Program-made: the position numbers and the translations under genes
DNA from: JAXMHB01 sp046346965
GTDB lineage: Bacteria > Pseudomonadota > Gammaproteobacteria > Xanthomonadales > SZUA-5
Direction of reading: 5' to 3'
DNA length: 64,000 bases
Assembly: GCA_046346965.1 (NCBI GenBank)
Contig: JAXMHB010000005.1
Span: forward strand, 124,001-188,000
The notes under the pieces: generated by a model
Told to the model about the DNA's origin: nothing
Database searches by the model: none
The model's input: only the letters and a program-made list of their open reading frames with translations
Shown here: piece after piece, positions 9,859-19,328 of the stretch
Position numbering within the stretch: the first letter of the stretch is position 1
Layout of the letters: each line of letters starts with the position of its first letter

Positions 9859-11891
9859 GCCCGCACCATCGTTCGCGCCCCGCGCCCGGCACCGTCGACC
9901 TCCGCCAGGCCGCCTGGACCGCACTGCTGAAACTGGCGCCGCGCGAGGCAGCGCGCAACCCGGTCATGTTTGTGGTCTGGGTCGGCACGCTGGTCTGCGC
10001 CGTAGCCGCCATCGGCGGCTGGCACCCAGGCCAGGGCAACGGCTTTGCGCTGGCTGTCAGCGTGATCCTGCTGGCGACCGTGTGGTTCGCCAATCTGGCC
10101 GAGGCCATCGCCGAAGCCCGCGCCCGCGGCCAGGCCGCCAGCCTCAAGGCCACCCGCGCCGAGCTCTTTGGCCTGCGCTTGCGCAGCGACGGCAGCAGCG
10201 AGCGCGTGGCGGCCCAGCAGTTGCGACGCGGTGACCGTGTCCGCGTGAGCGCCGGCGAGCTGGTGCCGGCCGACGGCGAGATCATCGAGGGCTTGGCGAC
10301 CATCAATGAAGCCGCCGTCACTGGCGAGTCGGCACCCGTGTTGCGCGAGGCCGGCACCGATCACTCGGGCGTGGTCGCTGGCACTCGGGTGCTGACCGAT
10401 CAGTTCGTGATGGAGGTGGGCGCCGAACCCGGCGACAGTTTCCTCGATCGCATGATCCGGCTGGTCGAAGGCGCGCGCCGGCAGAAGACGCCGAACGAGT
10501 TGGCGATGACGGTGGTCCTGGCGGCGATGACGCTGGTGTTCCTGGTGGTGGTGGTCACGTTGCCGACGATCGCCGCATTCGTCGGCGTCGATCTCGGTGT
10601 GGTCGTGTTGATCGCCTTGCTGGTCTGCCTGATTCCGACCACGATCGGCGGCCTGCTGCCCGCCATCGGTATCGCCGGCATGAATCGCGCGCTGGCCGCC
10701 AATGTGGTCGCCAAGTCCGGCAAGGCCATCGAGGTCGCCGGCGACGTCGATCTGCTGCTGATCGACAAGACCGGCACGATTACCTTGGGCGACCGTCGCG
10801 CCACCGACTTCTTGCCGCTGGCCGGCGTGCCGAGCGAGACGCTGCGGCACGCGGCGCTGCTGTCCTCGCTGGCCGATCCGACGCCCGAGGGCAAGTCCAT
10901 CGTGCAACTGGCGGAACAGCAAGGCAGCCTGCGCCCGTCGGTGCCGGCGGCGGCGGTGTTTCACGCCTTCAGCGCGGCCACGCGGATGTCGGGTGTCGAC
11001 TTGCCCGAGCAGCCGCGCATCCGCAAAGGCGCGGGCGAGGCCATCCTGCGCTGGGCGACCCAGGCCGGCGCGGCCGCACCGGCCGACCTCAAGCCGCTGA
11101 TCGAACGCGTGGCGCGCGGCGGGGCGACTCCGCTGGTAGTCGCCAGCGAACAGCGCATCCTCGGCGTGGTGGCGCTGTCCGACGTGCTGAAGCCCGATGT
11201 GCGCGAGCGCTTCGCACGCTTGCGTCAGGCCGGCGTCCGCAGTGTGATGATCACCGGCGACAACCCGCTGACCGCTGCGGCGATCGCGGCTGCCGCCGGG
11301 GTGGATGACTTCATCGCCGAAGCCACGCCCGAAGACAAACTGGCGGCGATCCGTGCCGCACAGGCAGAAGGACGCCTGGTCGCGATGGTCGGCGATGGCA
11401 CCAACGACGCGCCAGCGCTGGCGCAGGCAGATATCGGTCTGGCCATGAACTCGGGCACGCAGGCGGCCAAAGAAGCTGGCAATGTGGTCGATCTCGATTC
11501 GGATCCGTCCAAACTGATCGATGTGGTCGAAATCGGCAAACAGATGCTGATCACGCGCGGCGCGCTGACCACCTTCTCGCTGGCCAACGATGTCGCCAAG
11601 TACTTCGTCATACTGCCGGCGCTGTTCGCGGCAGCATTCCCGGCCCTGGCCGCGCTTGATGTGCTCAAGCTGCACAGCCCGCAGTCCGCCGTGCTGGCGG
11701 CGCTGGTGTTCAACGCGCTGGTCATCCCCGCGCTGATTCCCCTGGCACTGCGCGGCGTGCGCTATCGGCCCGACAATGCCACCGCGCTGCTGCGGCGCAA
11801 TCTGCTGATCTACGGGCTCGGTGGCCTGCTGGTGCCGTTCCCGGCGATCAAGCTGCTGGATCTGCTGATCGCGCCGCTGCTTGGCGCCTGA
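9855..11891 (+). CDS. kdpB: K(+)-transporting P-type ATPase subunit KdpB
   Basis: KdpB is the ATP-hydrolysing subunit driving potassium import through KdpA. ATG 9855 (MSPHHRS) overlaps the kdpA stop. The 678-residue protein has the P-type hallmarks: TGESAPV in the actuator domain, the phosphorylation motif DKTGTIT with the acceptor Asp at residue 304, and the hinge motif MVGDGTNDAPAL. Helices near the N-terminus, in the middle and at the C-terminus fit the family topology. Length is normal. Confidence 0.98.
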   Translation: MSPHHRSRPAPGTVDLRQAAWTALLKLAPREAARNPVMFVVWVGTLVCAVAAIGGWHPGQGNGFALAVSVILLATVWFANLAEAIAEARARGQAASLKATRAELFGLRLRSDGSSERVAAQQLRRGDRVRVSAGELVPADGEIIEGLATINEAAVTGESAPVLREAGTDHSGVVAGTRVLTDQFVMEVGAEPGDSFLDRMIRLVEGARRQKTPNELAMTVVLAAMTLVFLVVVVTLPTIAAFVGVDLGVVVLIALLVCLIPTTIGGLLPAIGIAGMNRALAANVVAKSGKAIEVAGDVDLLLIDKTGTITLGDRRATDFLPLAGVPSETLRHAALLSSLADPTPEGKSIVQLAEQQGSLRPSVPAAAVFHAFSAATRMSGVDLPEQPRIRKGAGEAILRWATQAGAAAPADLKPLIERVARGGATPLVVASEQRILGVVALSDVLKPDVRERFARLRQAGVRSVMITGDNPLTAAAIAAAAGVDDFIAEATPEDKLAAIRAAQAEGRLVAMVGDGTNDAPALAQADIGLAMNSGTQAAKEAGNVVDLDSDPSKLIDVVEIGKQMLITRGALTTFSLANDVAKYFVILPALFAAAFPALAALDVLKLHSPQSAVLAALVFNALVIPALIPLALRGVRYRPDNATALLRRNLLIYGLGGLLVPFPAIKLLDLLIAPLLGA

Positions 11892-11905
11892 ATGGAGGCT
11901 AGTAG

Positions 11906-12532
11906 ATGACCACGATGACCCTGGACCGTGCGGGCGGGAGCTGGCTCAGCGCGCTGCGCTTTGCGCTGGTGGGGATGCTGCTGTTCGGACTGTTGCTGCC
12001 GCTGACCATGACCGTGCTGAACCAGCTGCTGTTTCCGGCACAGGCGACCGGCAGCCTGCTGTTGCGCGACGGGCAGGTGGTCGGCTCGGCGCTGGTCGGC
12101 CAGCCCTTTGTTGGCCCCGGCTGGTTCTACGGACGCCCGTCCGCCGCCGGCTGGGACCCGCGCGCAGCCGCCGGCAGCAACTGGGCGCCATCGAATCCGG
12201 CACTGCGCGAGCGCATGGCGGCGGATGCTGCGGCGATCGCGGCGCGCGAAGCGGTGGCGCCGACAGCGATACCGGTCGAGTTGATCAGCGCCTCCGGCAG
12301 CGGCCTCGATCCGCATATCAGCCCGGACGCCGCGCGCCTGCAGATCGCCCGCGTAGCCCGCGAGCGCAATCTGCCCACCGCCACGCTCCAAGCCCTGGTG
12401 GACGCCCACACCGCCCACCCCTGGCTCGGCCCGCCGGTGGTCAACGTGCTGGAACTGAATCTGGCGCTGGACGAGGGCACGAAAGAGCTGGAATCCAAAA
12501 GCGACGCACTGCCGAGACCGTTCGGTTCCTGA
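11906..12532 (+). CDS. kdpC: K(+)-transporting ATPase subunit KdpC
   Basis: KdpC is the single-helix subunit proposed to raise the ATP affinity of KdpB. The 208-residue product has one N-terminal membrane helix (about residues 16-38) and a periplasmic domain containing the family features GQPFVGPGWFYGRPSA and DPHISPDAA. It follows kdpB by 14 bases. The last 15 residues or so after LDEGTKELE look like a variable tail. Confidence 0.96.
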   Translation: MTTMTLDRAGGSWLSALRFALVGMLLFGLLLPLTMTVLNQLLFPAQATGSLLLRDGQVVGSALVGQPFVGPGWFYGRPSAAGWDPRAAAGSNWAPSNPALRERMAADAAAIAAREAVAPTAIPVELISASGSGLDPHISPDAARLQIARVARERNLPTATLQALVDAHTAHPWLGPPVVNVLELNLALDEGTKELESKSDALPRPFGS

Positions 12533-12592
12533 CACACGCTCCCGTTCTGCGAGCCTTTTCGTGCCCTCGTGCTCTCGCGTGTCCTCGTAGCC

Positions 12593-15259
12593 ATGCCCAC
12601 CATTGATCGCAATGCCCGCGCTGACGCCCTGCTGGGCCAGACCCGACATGCTCGCAGCGGTCAGCTGAAGGTATTCCTGGGCGCGGCGCCGGGAGTGGGA
12701 AAAACCTGCGCGATGCTGAACGCGGCGCGCGAGCGGCAGCGCCACGGCGTCGATGTCGTGGTGGGCGTGGTGGAAACCCACGGTCGCGCCGACACCGCTG
12801 CCCTGCTCGATGGTCTGGAGGTGCTGCCACGACGCCAAGTCGATTATCGCGGGCACACGCTGGCCGAACTCGACATCGATGCGCTGTTGCAGCGTGCACC
12901 GGCGCTGGCGCTGATCGACGAACTGGCGCACAGCAATGCCCCCGGCAGTCGGCACGCCAAGCGCTGGCAGGATGTGATCGAGCTGCTCGACGCCGGCATC
13001 GATGTCTACACCACGGTGAACATCCAGCACGTCGAAAGCTTGAACGACGTGGTGCTGCAGATCACCGGCATCCGCGTGCGCGAGACCGTCCCCGACGCGG
13101 TGTTCGATCGTGCGCGTGACCAAGTGCTGGTGGATCTGCCGCCACGCGAACTGATCGAGCGCCTGCAGCAGGGCAAGGTGTATGTGCCGGAGACCGCGCA
13201 GTCGGCGCTGGATGCCTACTTTACGCCCGCCAATCTGACCGCGTTGCGGGAACTGGCGGTGCAAAAGATCGCCGATGAGGTCGATGCCGATCTGCGCGAG
13301 CACCAGACCGCCGCCGGTGCGGCAGGCACTCCGGTGCGGCGGCGCGTGCTGGTGGCGGTGGATGCGCGCGGTCAGGCCGAGTTTCTGGTGCGCGCCGGAC
13401 GACGCATCGCGGAACGCCGGCAGGCGCCGTGGACGGTGGTGACGGTCGATCGTGGCACGCCGCTCAGCGATGCGGCACAGCGTGATCTGGATCGCGCGCT
13501 GCGATTGGCCGAGCGCCTCGGCGCCGATACCGCCGTGCTGCGCGGTCACGATGTCGCCGAACTGCTGCTCGATTACGCCGGCCAGCGTCAGGTGTCGACC
13601 ATCGTGATCGGCCACACCCGCGAGCGTCTGCTGGCGCGCATGGTGGGGCGTACGGTCAGTCAGCAGCTGATCACCCGCGGCGCGCATCTGGAGCTGACCA
13701 TTCTGAGCCCGCCCGCGGCGCGCGCACGCTCGCGCGGCGAGCGCGAACTGCCACGCGTCGAGTCCGGTTGGCGCGATTACGCCCGCGCCACCGGGGTAGC
13801 CGCGCTGGCGGTGGCGCTGGCGCACGCACTGGCCGATCTGCTGCCGCTGGCCAACCTGTCGCTGGTGTTCATCAGCGCGGTGTTGCTGGTCGCCACCCGC
13901 ACCAGCCGCGGCCCGGCGGTGTACACCGCGCTCCTGAGTTTTCTGGCCTACAACTACTTTTTCACCGAGCCGCGCTACACGCTGGCCATCAACCAACGCG
14001 ACGATCTCTACACCGTGCTGCTGTTTCTGGTCGCAGCGCTGGTCTGCAGCGATCTGGCCGTGCGCCTGCGTCGCCAGGTGCTGCTGCTGGCGGCTGCCAA
14101 TCGCGAGTCGCTGATCCTGCAGCGCTTGACCGAGCGCCTGGGCGCCGCCACTGATGCCCGCGGCGTCTGCCGCGTTGCCGCCGAGGAACTGGCCGAGAGC
14201 TTCGATTGCGCCGTGCTGATCGCCGAGCCGCGCGCTGGCAGTTTGCAGATCAGTGCCGCCGTCCCGGCGCAGAGTGCGATCGACGCCGCCACCCAGGCGG
14301 TGCTCGACTGGAGTGCGCAGCATGTGCAGGAGGCCGGCCGCTACACCGACACCTTGTCTGGCGCGCGCGTCTGGTGCGCTCCGGCTGCAGTGGACAAGCG
14401 CGTGCTGGCGGTGGTGGCCGTCGCCTGGCCGCTCGGCTGGACACACCTGCCGCCGGCCGTGCAGCGGCTCAGCGAGCGCATGCTGCAGCAACTCGCCACC
14501 GCGCTGGAGCGCACCCATCTCACTGCCGGGCTGGAAGAGGCGCGCGTGCAGGGCGAAACCGAGCGCCTGCGCGCCGCGCTGCTGTCCTCGGTCTCGCACG
14601 ATTTGCGCTCGCCGCTGGCGAGCATGATCGGCGCCGCGGGTAGCCTGCTGGCCTACGGCGAGCGCATCGGCGAGGGCGATCGGCGCGAACTGCTGGAGTC
14701 CATCCATCACGAGGGCGAGCGGCTCGATCGCTACATCCAGAACCTGCTCGACATGACCCGCCTGGGGCACGGCGGACTGACCTTGAAACGCGATTGGGTG
14801 GCGCTCGAAGAGATCGTCGGCTCGGCCACGCAACGGCTGGCACGCAGCTATCCCGATCTGCCGGTGCACAGCGAACTGCCGGCCGATTTGCCGCTGCTCT
14901 ATGTGCACCCCGCGCTGATCGAGCAGGCGTTGTTCAACGTGCTCGAAAACGCGGCACGCTTTACCCCGCCAGGTAGCGCCGTGCAAATCGAGGTGCGCAC
15001 ACGGGCCGAGCGCTTGCAGATCGACGTGAGCGACCGCGGCCCCGGCATCCCGGAGGAGGAGCGCGCGCGCGTCTTCGACATGTTCTACAGCGTCAGCCGC
15101 GGCGATCGCGGCGGTGGCACCGGCCTTGGTCTGGCCATCTGCCAAGGCATGATCGGCGCCCACGGCGGTCAGGTGCTGGCCTTGGCCGGCCCCGATGGCA
15201 TCGGTACGACGGTGCGGTTGGAGTTGCCGGTGGCGATCTCAACCGAGGTAAAGGTGTGA
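12593..15259 (+). CDS. kdpD: Two-component sensor kinase KdpD
   Basis: KdpD senses potassium limitation and phosphorylates KdpE. ATG 12593 (MPTIDRNARA) is chosen over the in-frame GTG 24 bases upstream, which lies within a degenerate octamer repeat. Domains in order: N-terminal KdpD domain with Walker A GAAPGVGKT and VETHGR, a UspA-like domain, four closely spaced membrane helices, a GAF-like region, a HisKA domain with SVSHDLRSPLAS (phospho-acceptor H669), and an HATPase domain with the glycine motifs DRGPGIP and GGTGLGLAI. At 888 residues the length is standard. It begins 60 bases after kdpC and is probably co-transcribed with it. Confidence 0.97.
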   Translation: MPTIDRNARADALLGQTRHARSGQLKVFLGAAPGVGKTCAMLNAARERQRHGVDVVVGVVETHGRADTAALLDGLEVLPRRQVDYRGHTLAELDIDALLQRAPALALIDELAHSNAPGSRHAKRWQDVIELLDAGIDVYTTVNIQHVESLNDVVLQITGIRVRETVPDAVFDRARDQVLVDLPPRELIERLQQGKVYVPETAQSALDAYFTPANLTALRELAVQKIADEVDADLREHQTAAGAAGTPVRRRVLVAVDARGQAEFLVRAGRRIAERRQAPWTVVTVDRGTPLSDAAQRDLDRALRLAERLGADTAVLRGHDVAELLLDYAGQRQVSTIVIGHTRERLLARMVGRTVSQQLITRGAHLELTILSPPAARARSRGERELPRVESGWRDYARATGVAALAVALAHALADLLPLANLSLVFISAVLLVATRTSRGPAVYTALLSFLAYNYFFTEPRYTLAINQRDDLYTVLLFLVAALVCSDLAVRLRRQVLLLAAANRESLILQRLTERLGAATDARGVCRVAAEELAESFDCAVLIAEPRAGSLQISAAVPAQSAIDAATQAVLDWSAQHVQEAGRYTDTLSGARVWCAPAAVDKRVLAVVAVAWPLGWTHLPPAVQRLSERMLQQLATALERTHLTAGLEEARVQGETERLRAALLSSVSHDLRSPLASMIGAAGSLLAYGERIGEGDRRELLESIHHEGERLDRYIQNLLDMTRLGHGGLTLKRDWVALEEIVGSATQRLARSYPDLPVHSELPADLPLLYVHPALIEQALFNVLENAARFTPPGSAVQIEVRTRAERLQIDVSDRGPGIPEEERARVFDMFYSVSRGDRGGGTGLGLAICQGMIGAHGGQVLALAGPDGIGTTVRLELPVAISTEVKV

Positions 15260-15322
15260 GAGGCCCGAATCCAAGTCGGCCTGTAGTGCTGGCTTGACTT
15301 ACACCCCCAGCGTGCGAGCCTT

Positions 15323-15362
15323 CTCGTGCCCTCGTGCCCTCGTGCCCTCGTGCCCTCGTGCA
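15323..15362. repeat. Octanucleotide tandem repeat upstream of kdpE
   Basis: Four perfect copies and one near-complete copy of CTCGTGCC run head to tail and end 6 bases before the kdpE ATG, where the ribosome binding site should be. The flank GCGAGCCTTCTCGTGCC is nearly repeated at about 12549-12565 ahead of kdpD, where the octamers are degenerate. No purine-rich ribosome binding site is visible between the repeat and the start codon. Confidence 0.85.
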
Positions 15363-15368
15363 TTGCCC

Positions 15369-16052
15369 ATGCGCCCCAAGATCCTGCTGATCGACGATGA
15401 AGCGCAGATCCGCAAGTTCCTGCGCATCGCCCTCGGCGCGCAGGATTGGCAGGTGGTGGAGGCGGACACCGGTCGGCGTGGGCTGGCGCTGGCCGCGGTG
15501 GAACGACCCGACGCGGTGGTGCTCGACCTGGGGCTGCCCGACCTCGACGGTATCGCGGTGCTGGAGGAGTTGCGCAGCTTCAGCAGCGTGCCGGTGATCG
15601 TGCTGTCGGTGCGTGATGCCGAAGCAGAAAAAGTGCGTGCGCTCGATGGCGGCGCCAACGATTACGTCACCAAGCCCTTTGGCATCCAGGAGTTCATGGC
15701 TCGCTTGCGCGCACTGCTGCGCCTGCGCGCCGCGCCGGAACCCGAGGGCCACGGCTATGACGACGGCCATCTGCAGGTGGATCCGGGCACGCGCCGCGTG
15801 GCGGTGGACGGCCAGCCCGTCGCGCTCAGTCGCAAGGAGTACGGATTCCTGTGGCTGCTGATGCGCCACCGGCCGCGCATCGTCACGCAGACGCAGCTGT
15901 TGCGTGAGCTCTGGGGCCCGGATCATTTGCAGGACACCCAGTATCTGCGCGTGGTCGCCCAGCACCTGCGCCAGAAGCTCGGCGACGACGCCGCCGCGCC
16001 GCGCTACATCCGCACCGAGGCCGGCGTCGGCTATGCCTTCATGGGACGTTAG
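15369..16052 (+). CDS. kdpE: Two-component response regulator KdpE
   Basis: KdpE is the OmpR-class regulator of kdpFABC. ATG 15369 (MRPKILLIDDE) gives a normal N-terminus with the acidic pair D9/D10; the in-frame upstream region is only the octamer repeat. The phospho-acceptor is D53 in VVLDLGLPD, with the switch Lys in YVTKPF. A winged-helix DNA-binding domain fills the C-terminal 100 residues. The 227-residue length is typical. The start lies about 110 bases after kdpD. Confidence 0.97.
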   Translation: MRPKILLIDDEAQIRKFLRIALGAQDWQVVEADTGRRGLALAAVERPDAVVLDLGLPDLDGIAVLEELRSFSSVPVIVLSVRDAEAEKVRALDGGANDYVTKPFGIQEFMARLRALLRLRAAPEPEGHGYDDGHLQVDPGTRRVAVDGQPVALSRKEYGFLWLLMRHRPRIVTQTQLLRELWGPDHLQDTQYLRVVAQHLRQKLGDDAAAPRYIRTEAGVGYAFMGR

Positions 16053-16190
16053 GGTTCGCCCTGCGCTGGTGCGCAACGGCGACGTCATGCACCAATCAAG
16101 CGCATCGGAATGCCAGAATCAGGGCCTTGCAGCCGTTCTGCGCTGGCACGAATCTGGCTGACTCCCGTCCAATTGCACCCACGAGGCGCC

Positions 16191-17609
16191 ATGACGACCG
16201 CCCTGCCCTACGATGAAATGTACGCCCCTGGCGGCATCGCGCGCGCGCACTGCCGCGAGTACGCCGACTGGCTGGCCGGTCAATCGCCCGAGCGACTGGC
16301 ACATGAACGCGCCGAGGCTGACGCGCTGTTCCACCGCGTCGGCATCACCTTCGCCGTCTACGGCGAGGACGAGGGCACCGAACGACTGATTCCCTTCGAC
16401 ATCGTGCCGCGCATCATCGCGGCGCAGGAATGGACCCAGCTGGCGGCCGGACTGCGCCAGCGCGTGCGCGCGTTGAACCTGTTCATCGGCGACATCTACG
16501 GTGCCCAGGAGATTCTGCGTGCAGGCGTGGTGCCGGCCGAGGAGGTGCTGTGCAACACGCAGTACCGGCCGGAGATGCAGGGCATTGCGGTGCCGAGCGG
16601 CATTTACACGCATATCGCCGGCATCGATGTGGTGCGCGACGATGCCGGCCAGTTTCGCGTGCTGGAGGACAATCTGCGCGTGCCCTCCGGCGTGTCCTAC
16701 ATGCTGGAAAACCGCAAAGTGATGATGCGGCTGTTCCCGGATCTGTTCACCACGCAGGCGGTGGCACCGGTCGAACACTATCCGGATGTGCTGCTCGACA
16801 ATCTGAAGAGCGTGGCGCCGATCGGCGTGACCGATCCCACCGTCGTCGTGTTGACGCCGGGCGCCTACAACAGCGCGTACTTCGAGCACGCCTTCCTGGC
16901 CCAGCAAATGGGCGTCGAACTGGTGGAAGGCCAGGATCTGTTCGTGCGCGACCAGGTGGTGTACATGCGCACCACCCGCGGTCCGCAGCGGGTCGACGTG
17001 ATCTACCGGCGCATCGACGATGACTTCCTCGATCCGCTCGCCTTTCGACCCGATTCCACGCTCGGCGTGCCCGGCCTGCTGAGCGCTTACCGCGCCGGGC
17101 GCGTGACCATCGCCAATGCCATTGGCACTGGCGTGGCCGATGACAAATCGATCTATCCCTACGTCCCGGACATGATCCGCTTTTACCTGGGCGAGGCGCC
17201 GTTGATCGACAACGTGCAGACCTTCGTGCTGCGGCGACCGGACGATTTGGCGTACACCTTGGCACATCTCGATGAACTGGTCGTCAAGGAGGTCCACGGC
17301 GCCGGCGGTTACGGCATGCTGATCGGCCCCAAGTCCACGCGCGAGGAGATCGAGGACTTCCGTCGTCGCATCCTGGCGCGCCCGGAGAACTACATCGCGC
17401 AACCGACGCTGGCGCTGTCCACCTCGCCCACCTTCGTCGATGAGGGACTGGCACCGCGGCATATCGATCTGCGCCCCTTCGTGCTCTCGGGCCGCGACAT
17501 CACCATCGTTCCCGGCGGCCTGACGCGCGTGGCGATCCGGCGTGGCTCGCTGGTGGTCAATTCCTCGCAGGGCGGCGGGACCAAGGACACCTGGGTGCTG
17601 GAGGCCTGA
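16191..17609 (+). CDS. Circularly permuted ATP-grasp family protein
   Basis: This 472-residue protein belongs to the circularly permuted ATP-grasp superfamily (DUF404/DUF407 type), predicted to form amide bonds between carboxylates and amines at the expense of ATP. Family features seen are FIGDIYGAQEIL, RPEMQGIAVPSG, RVLEDNLRVPSGVSYMLENR and, near the C-terminus, LVVKEVHGAGGYGM and DLRPFVLSG. ATG 16191 (MTTALPYDEMY) is the family-like start. The stop overlaps the next gene (TGATG). With the alpha-E and transglutaminase genes it forms the known amidoligase triad, thought to modify or degrade a peptide-like substrate. The actual substrate is unknown. Confidence 0.93.
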   Translation: MTTALPYDEMYAPGGIARAHCREYADWLAGQSPERLAHERAEADALFHRVGITFAVYGEDEGTERLIPFDIVPRIIAAQEWTQLAAGLRQRVRALNLFIGDIYGAQEILRAGVVPAEEVLCNTQYRPEMQGIAVPSGIYTHIAGIDVVRDDAGQFRVLEDNLRVPSGVSYMLENRKVMMRLFPDLFTTQAVAPVEHYPDVLLDNLKSVAPIGVTDPTVVVLTPGAYNSAYFEHAFLAQQMGVELVEGQDLFVRDQVVYMRTTRGPQRVDVIYRRIDDDFLDPLAFRPDSTLGVPGLLSAYRAGRVTIANAIGTGVADDKSIYPYVPDMIRFYLGEAPLIDNVQTFVLRRPDDLAYTLAHLDELVVKEVHGAGGYGMLIGPKSTREEIEDFRRRILARPENYIAQPTLALSTSPTFVDEGLAPRHIDLRPFVLSGRDITIVPGGLTRVAIRRGSLVVNSSQGGGTKDTWVLEA

Positions 17610-18517
17610 TGCTCAGCCGAACTGCGGATCATCTGTACTGGATGTCGCGCTACAGCGAGCGCGCCGAGAGCCTGGCGCGCCTGCTCGACGCGCACTATCG
17701 GCGCTCACTGCTGCCGCGGCGGCCGGAAGCCGAGACCGAACACTGGCGAGCAACGCTGGATGCGCTCGGGATTGCCCACGACTATCAGCAGCGCTGCGGC
17801 GAGATCGATCCCGAACGCGCCTTCGCCTACATTGCCTACGACCGCGAATCGCCCTCCAGCATCCTGTCCTTGCTGCGCAACGCCCGCGAGAACGCGCGCG
17901 CTGTGCGCGGCACGATCACGGCCGAGATGTGGGAAACGCTCAACTCCACCTATCTGGAACTGCGCAACGCCGCCGGCCGCGATCCCGGCGAGTTCCTGGA
18001 GTGGGTGAAGTACCGCTCACACCTTTCGCGCGGCGTCACCGTCGGCACCATGCTGCGCGACGAGGCTTTCCATTTCACCCGCATTGGCGCCTATGTCGAG
18101 CGTGCCGACCACCTGCCGCGCCTGCTGAAGAGCTACTGGCGCCCGGATGGTCGCATCGCCGATGCGGCCGACTGGGCGGTGCTGTTGCGCGCGCTGTCGG
18201 CCTTCGAGATCTACCGGCGCATCTTCCGCGAGAGCGTGACGCCGCGGCGGGTGGCGGAGTTGCTGCTGCTGCGCGGCGATCTGCCGCGCTCGCTGCTGCG
18301 TTGCATGACCGAGATCGTCACCAGCCTGGCCATCGTGCGCAATGAGCAGTCGGGCGAGACCGAGCGCCGCGCTGGCGCCCTGCGCGCCGATCTCTACTTC
18401 GCCCGCATGAACGAGTTCCCGGACAGCGAGATCCCGGCACTGCTGACGCGCATCGGCACGCGCGTGCGCGACGTCGCCTCGGGACTGGCCGATAACTTCC
18501 TCGCCGCGGGACATTGA
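17609..18517 (+). CDS. Alpha-E domain-containing protein (DUF403)
   Basis: This 302-residue, mainly helical protein starts MLSRTADHLYWMSRYSERAE, characteristic of the alpha-E family. Its start overlaps the ATP-grasp stop by one base, so the two are translationally coupled. Alpha-E proteins are found almost only beside circularly permuted ATP-grasp and transglutaminase genes and are thought to act with them; no catalytic activity has been established to my knowledge. The length is normal and there are no membrane segments. Confidence 0.93.
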   Translation: MLSRTADHLYWMSRYSERAESLARLLDAHYRRSLLPRRPEAETEHWRATLDALGIAHDYQQRCGEIDPERAFAYIAYDRESPSSILSLLRNARENARAVRGTITAEMWETLNSTYLELRNAAGRDPGEFLEWVKYRSHLSRGVTVGTMLRDEAFHFTRIGAYVERADHLPRLLKSYWRPDGRIADAADWAVLLRALSAFEIYRRIFRESVTPRRVAELLLLRGDLPRSLLRCMTEIVTSLAIVRNEQSGETERRAGALRADLYFARMNEFPDSEIPALLTRIGTRVRDVASGLADNFLAAGH

Positions 18518-18530
18518 CCGGGAGCCTCGC

Positions 18531-19328
18531 ATGCTGCACATCCGCCACGAAACCGTGTATCGCTACGAGGATTGGGTCAAGCACAGCGTGCAGGCGCTGC
18601 GTCTGACGCCGCGCGCCGAAGGCGGTCAGCGCGTGCTGCAGTGGACGCTGAGCACGCCGGGGCGTCGCTACGAGCAGGTCGATGCGCATGGCAATCTGAC
18701 CCACTGGCTGACGGTGGAAGAACCGCACCGCGAGATCCGCATCCTTGCCCACGGCGTGGTCGACGCTGATCGCTCGATCAGCGCCCTGCCCGACGCCGGC
18801 GGCATCGCGCCCCTGGCCTACCGCGCCAGTACGCCGCTGACCGCGCCGCATCCCGAGTTCGAGCCGCTGCTCGACCCGGCGCTGGCTCCCGCTCGCGTCG
18901 GTGCCGGCGCGCTGATCGAAATGGCCGAGCGCGTGGTCGAACGCGTGCGCTACCGCAGCGGCGCGACCGACGTCAGCCACACGGCGCTGGAAGCGCTGCG
19001 GCTGGCCGAGGGCGTCTGCCAGGACCACGCCCACATCTACCTGACCGCCTGCCGCATGGCCGGCCTGCCCGCACGTTATGTCAGCGGCTATGTCGACAGC
19101 GGCGACACCGGCCAAGTCGCCAGCCATGCCTGGGTGGATGTGTGGATCGAGCGCGAGCGCTGCTGGCTCAGCATCGACGTCACGCATCGCTGTCTGGCCG
19201 ACCGCAATCATTGTCGACTCGCGGTCGGCCGCGATTATCTGGACGCCGCGCCGGTACGCGGCGTCCGTCGCGGCGGTGGTCAGGAAGCGCTGGAAGTGGA
19301 CGTGCTGGTCAGCCGCCAGCAGCAGTAG
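18531..19328 (+). CDS. Transglutaminase-like cysteine peptidase family protein
   Basis: This 265-residue protein has an N-terminal beta-rich region (MLHIRHETVYRYEDWV) and a transglutaminase/papain-like core. The catalytic triad is visible: C163 in EGVCQDHAH, H199 in ASHAWVDVW and D216 in SIDVTH. Family members are thought to cleave or form isopeptide-like bonds together with the ATP-grasp and alpha-E partners. It starts 13 bases after the alpha-E stop. Its last 20 bases overlap, tail to tail, the end of the MscK-like gene on the other strand. No proteasome-like Anbu gene follows, although it often completes this cluster. Confidence 0.93.
   Translation: MLHIRHETVYRYEDWVKHSVQALRLTPRAEGGQRVLQWTLSTPGRRYEQVDAHGNLTHWLTVEEPHREIRILAHGVVDADRSISALPDAGGIAPLAYRASTPLTAPHPEFEPLLDPALAPARVGAGALIEMAERVVERVRYRSGATDVSHTALEALRLAEGVCQDHAHIYLTACRMAGLPARYVSGYVDSGDTGQVASHAWVDVWIERERCWLSIDVTHRCLADRNHCRLAVGRDYLDAAPVRGVRRGGGQEALEVDVLVSRQQQ

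Noticed and set aside
11810..15163. Minus-strand open frame of about 1117 codons
   Set aside because: It is antisense to kdpC and kdpD, which are certain genes. The His/Gln/Arg-rich translation has no motif.
15169..15363. Small minus-strand frame with repeated Glu-Gly-Thr-Arg-Ala-Arg phrases
   Set aside because: It is the translation of the octamer repeat antisense to the end of kdpD and has no independent support.
16191..19328. ATP-grasp plus transglutaminase considered as a RiPP or peptide natural-product cluster
   Set aside because: No precursor peptide, transporter or modifying enzyme is adjacent, and the triad matches the widespread amidoligase set.
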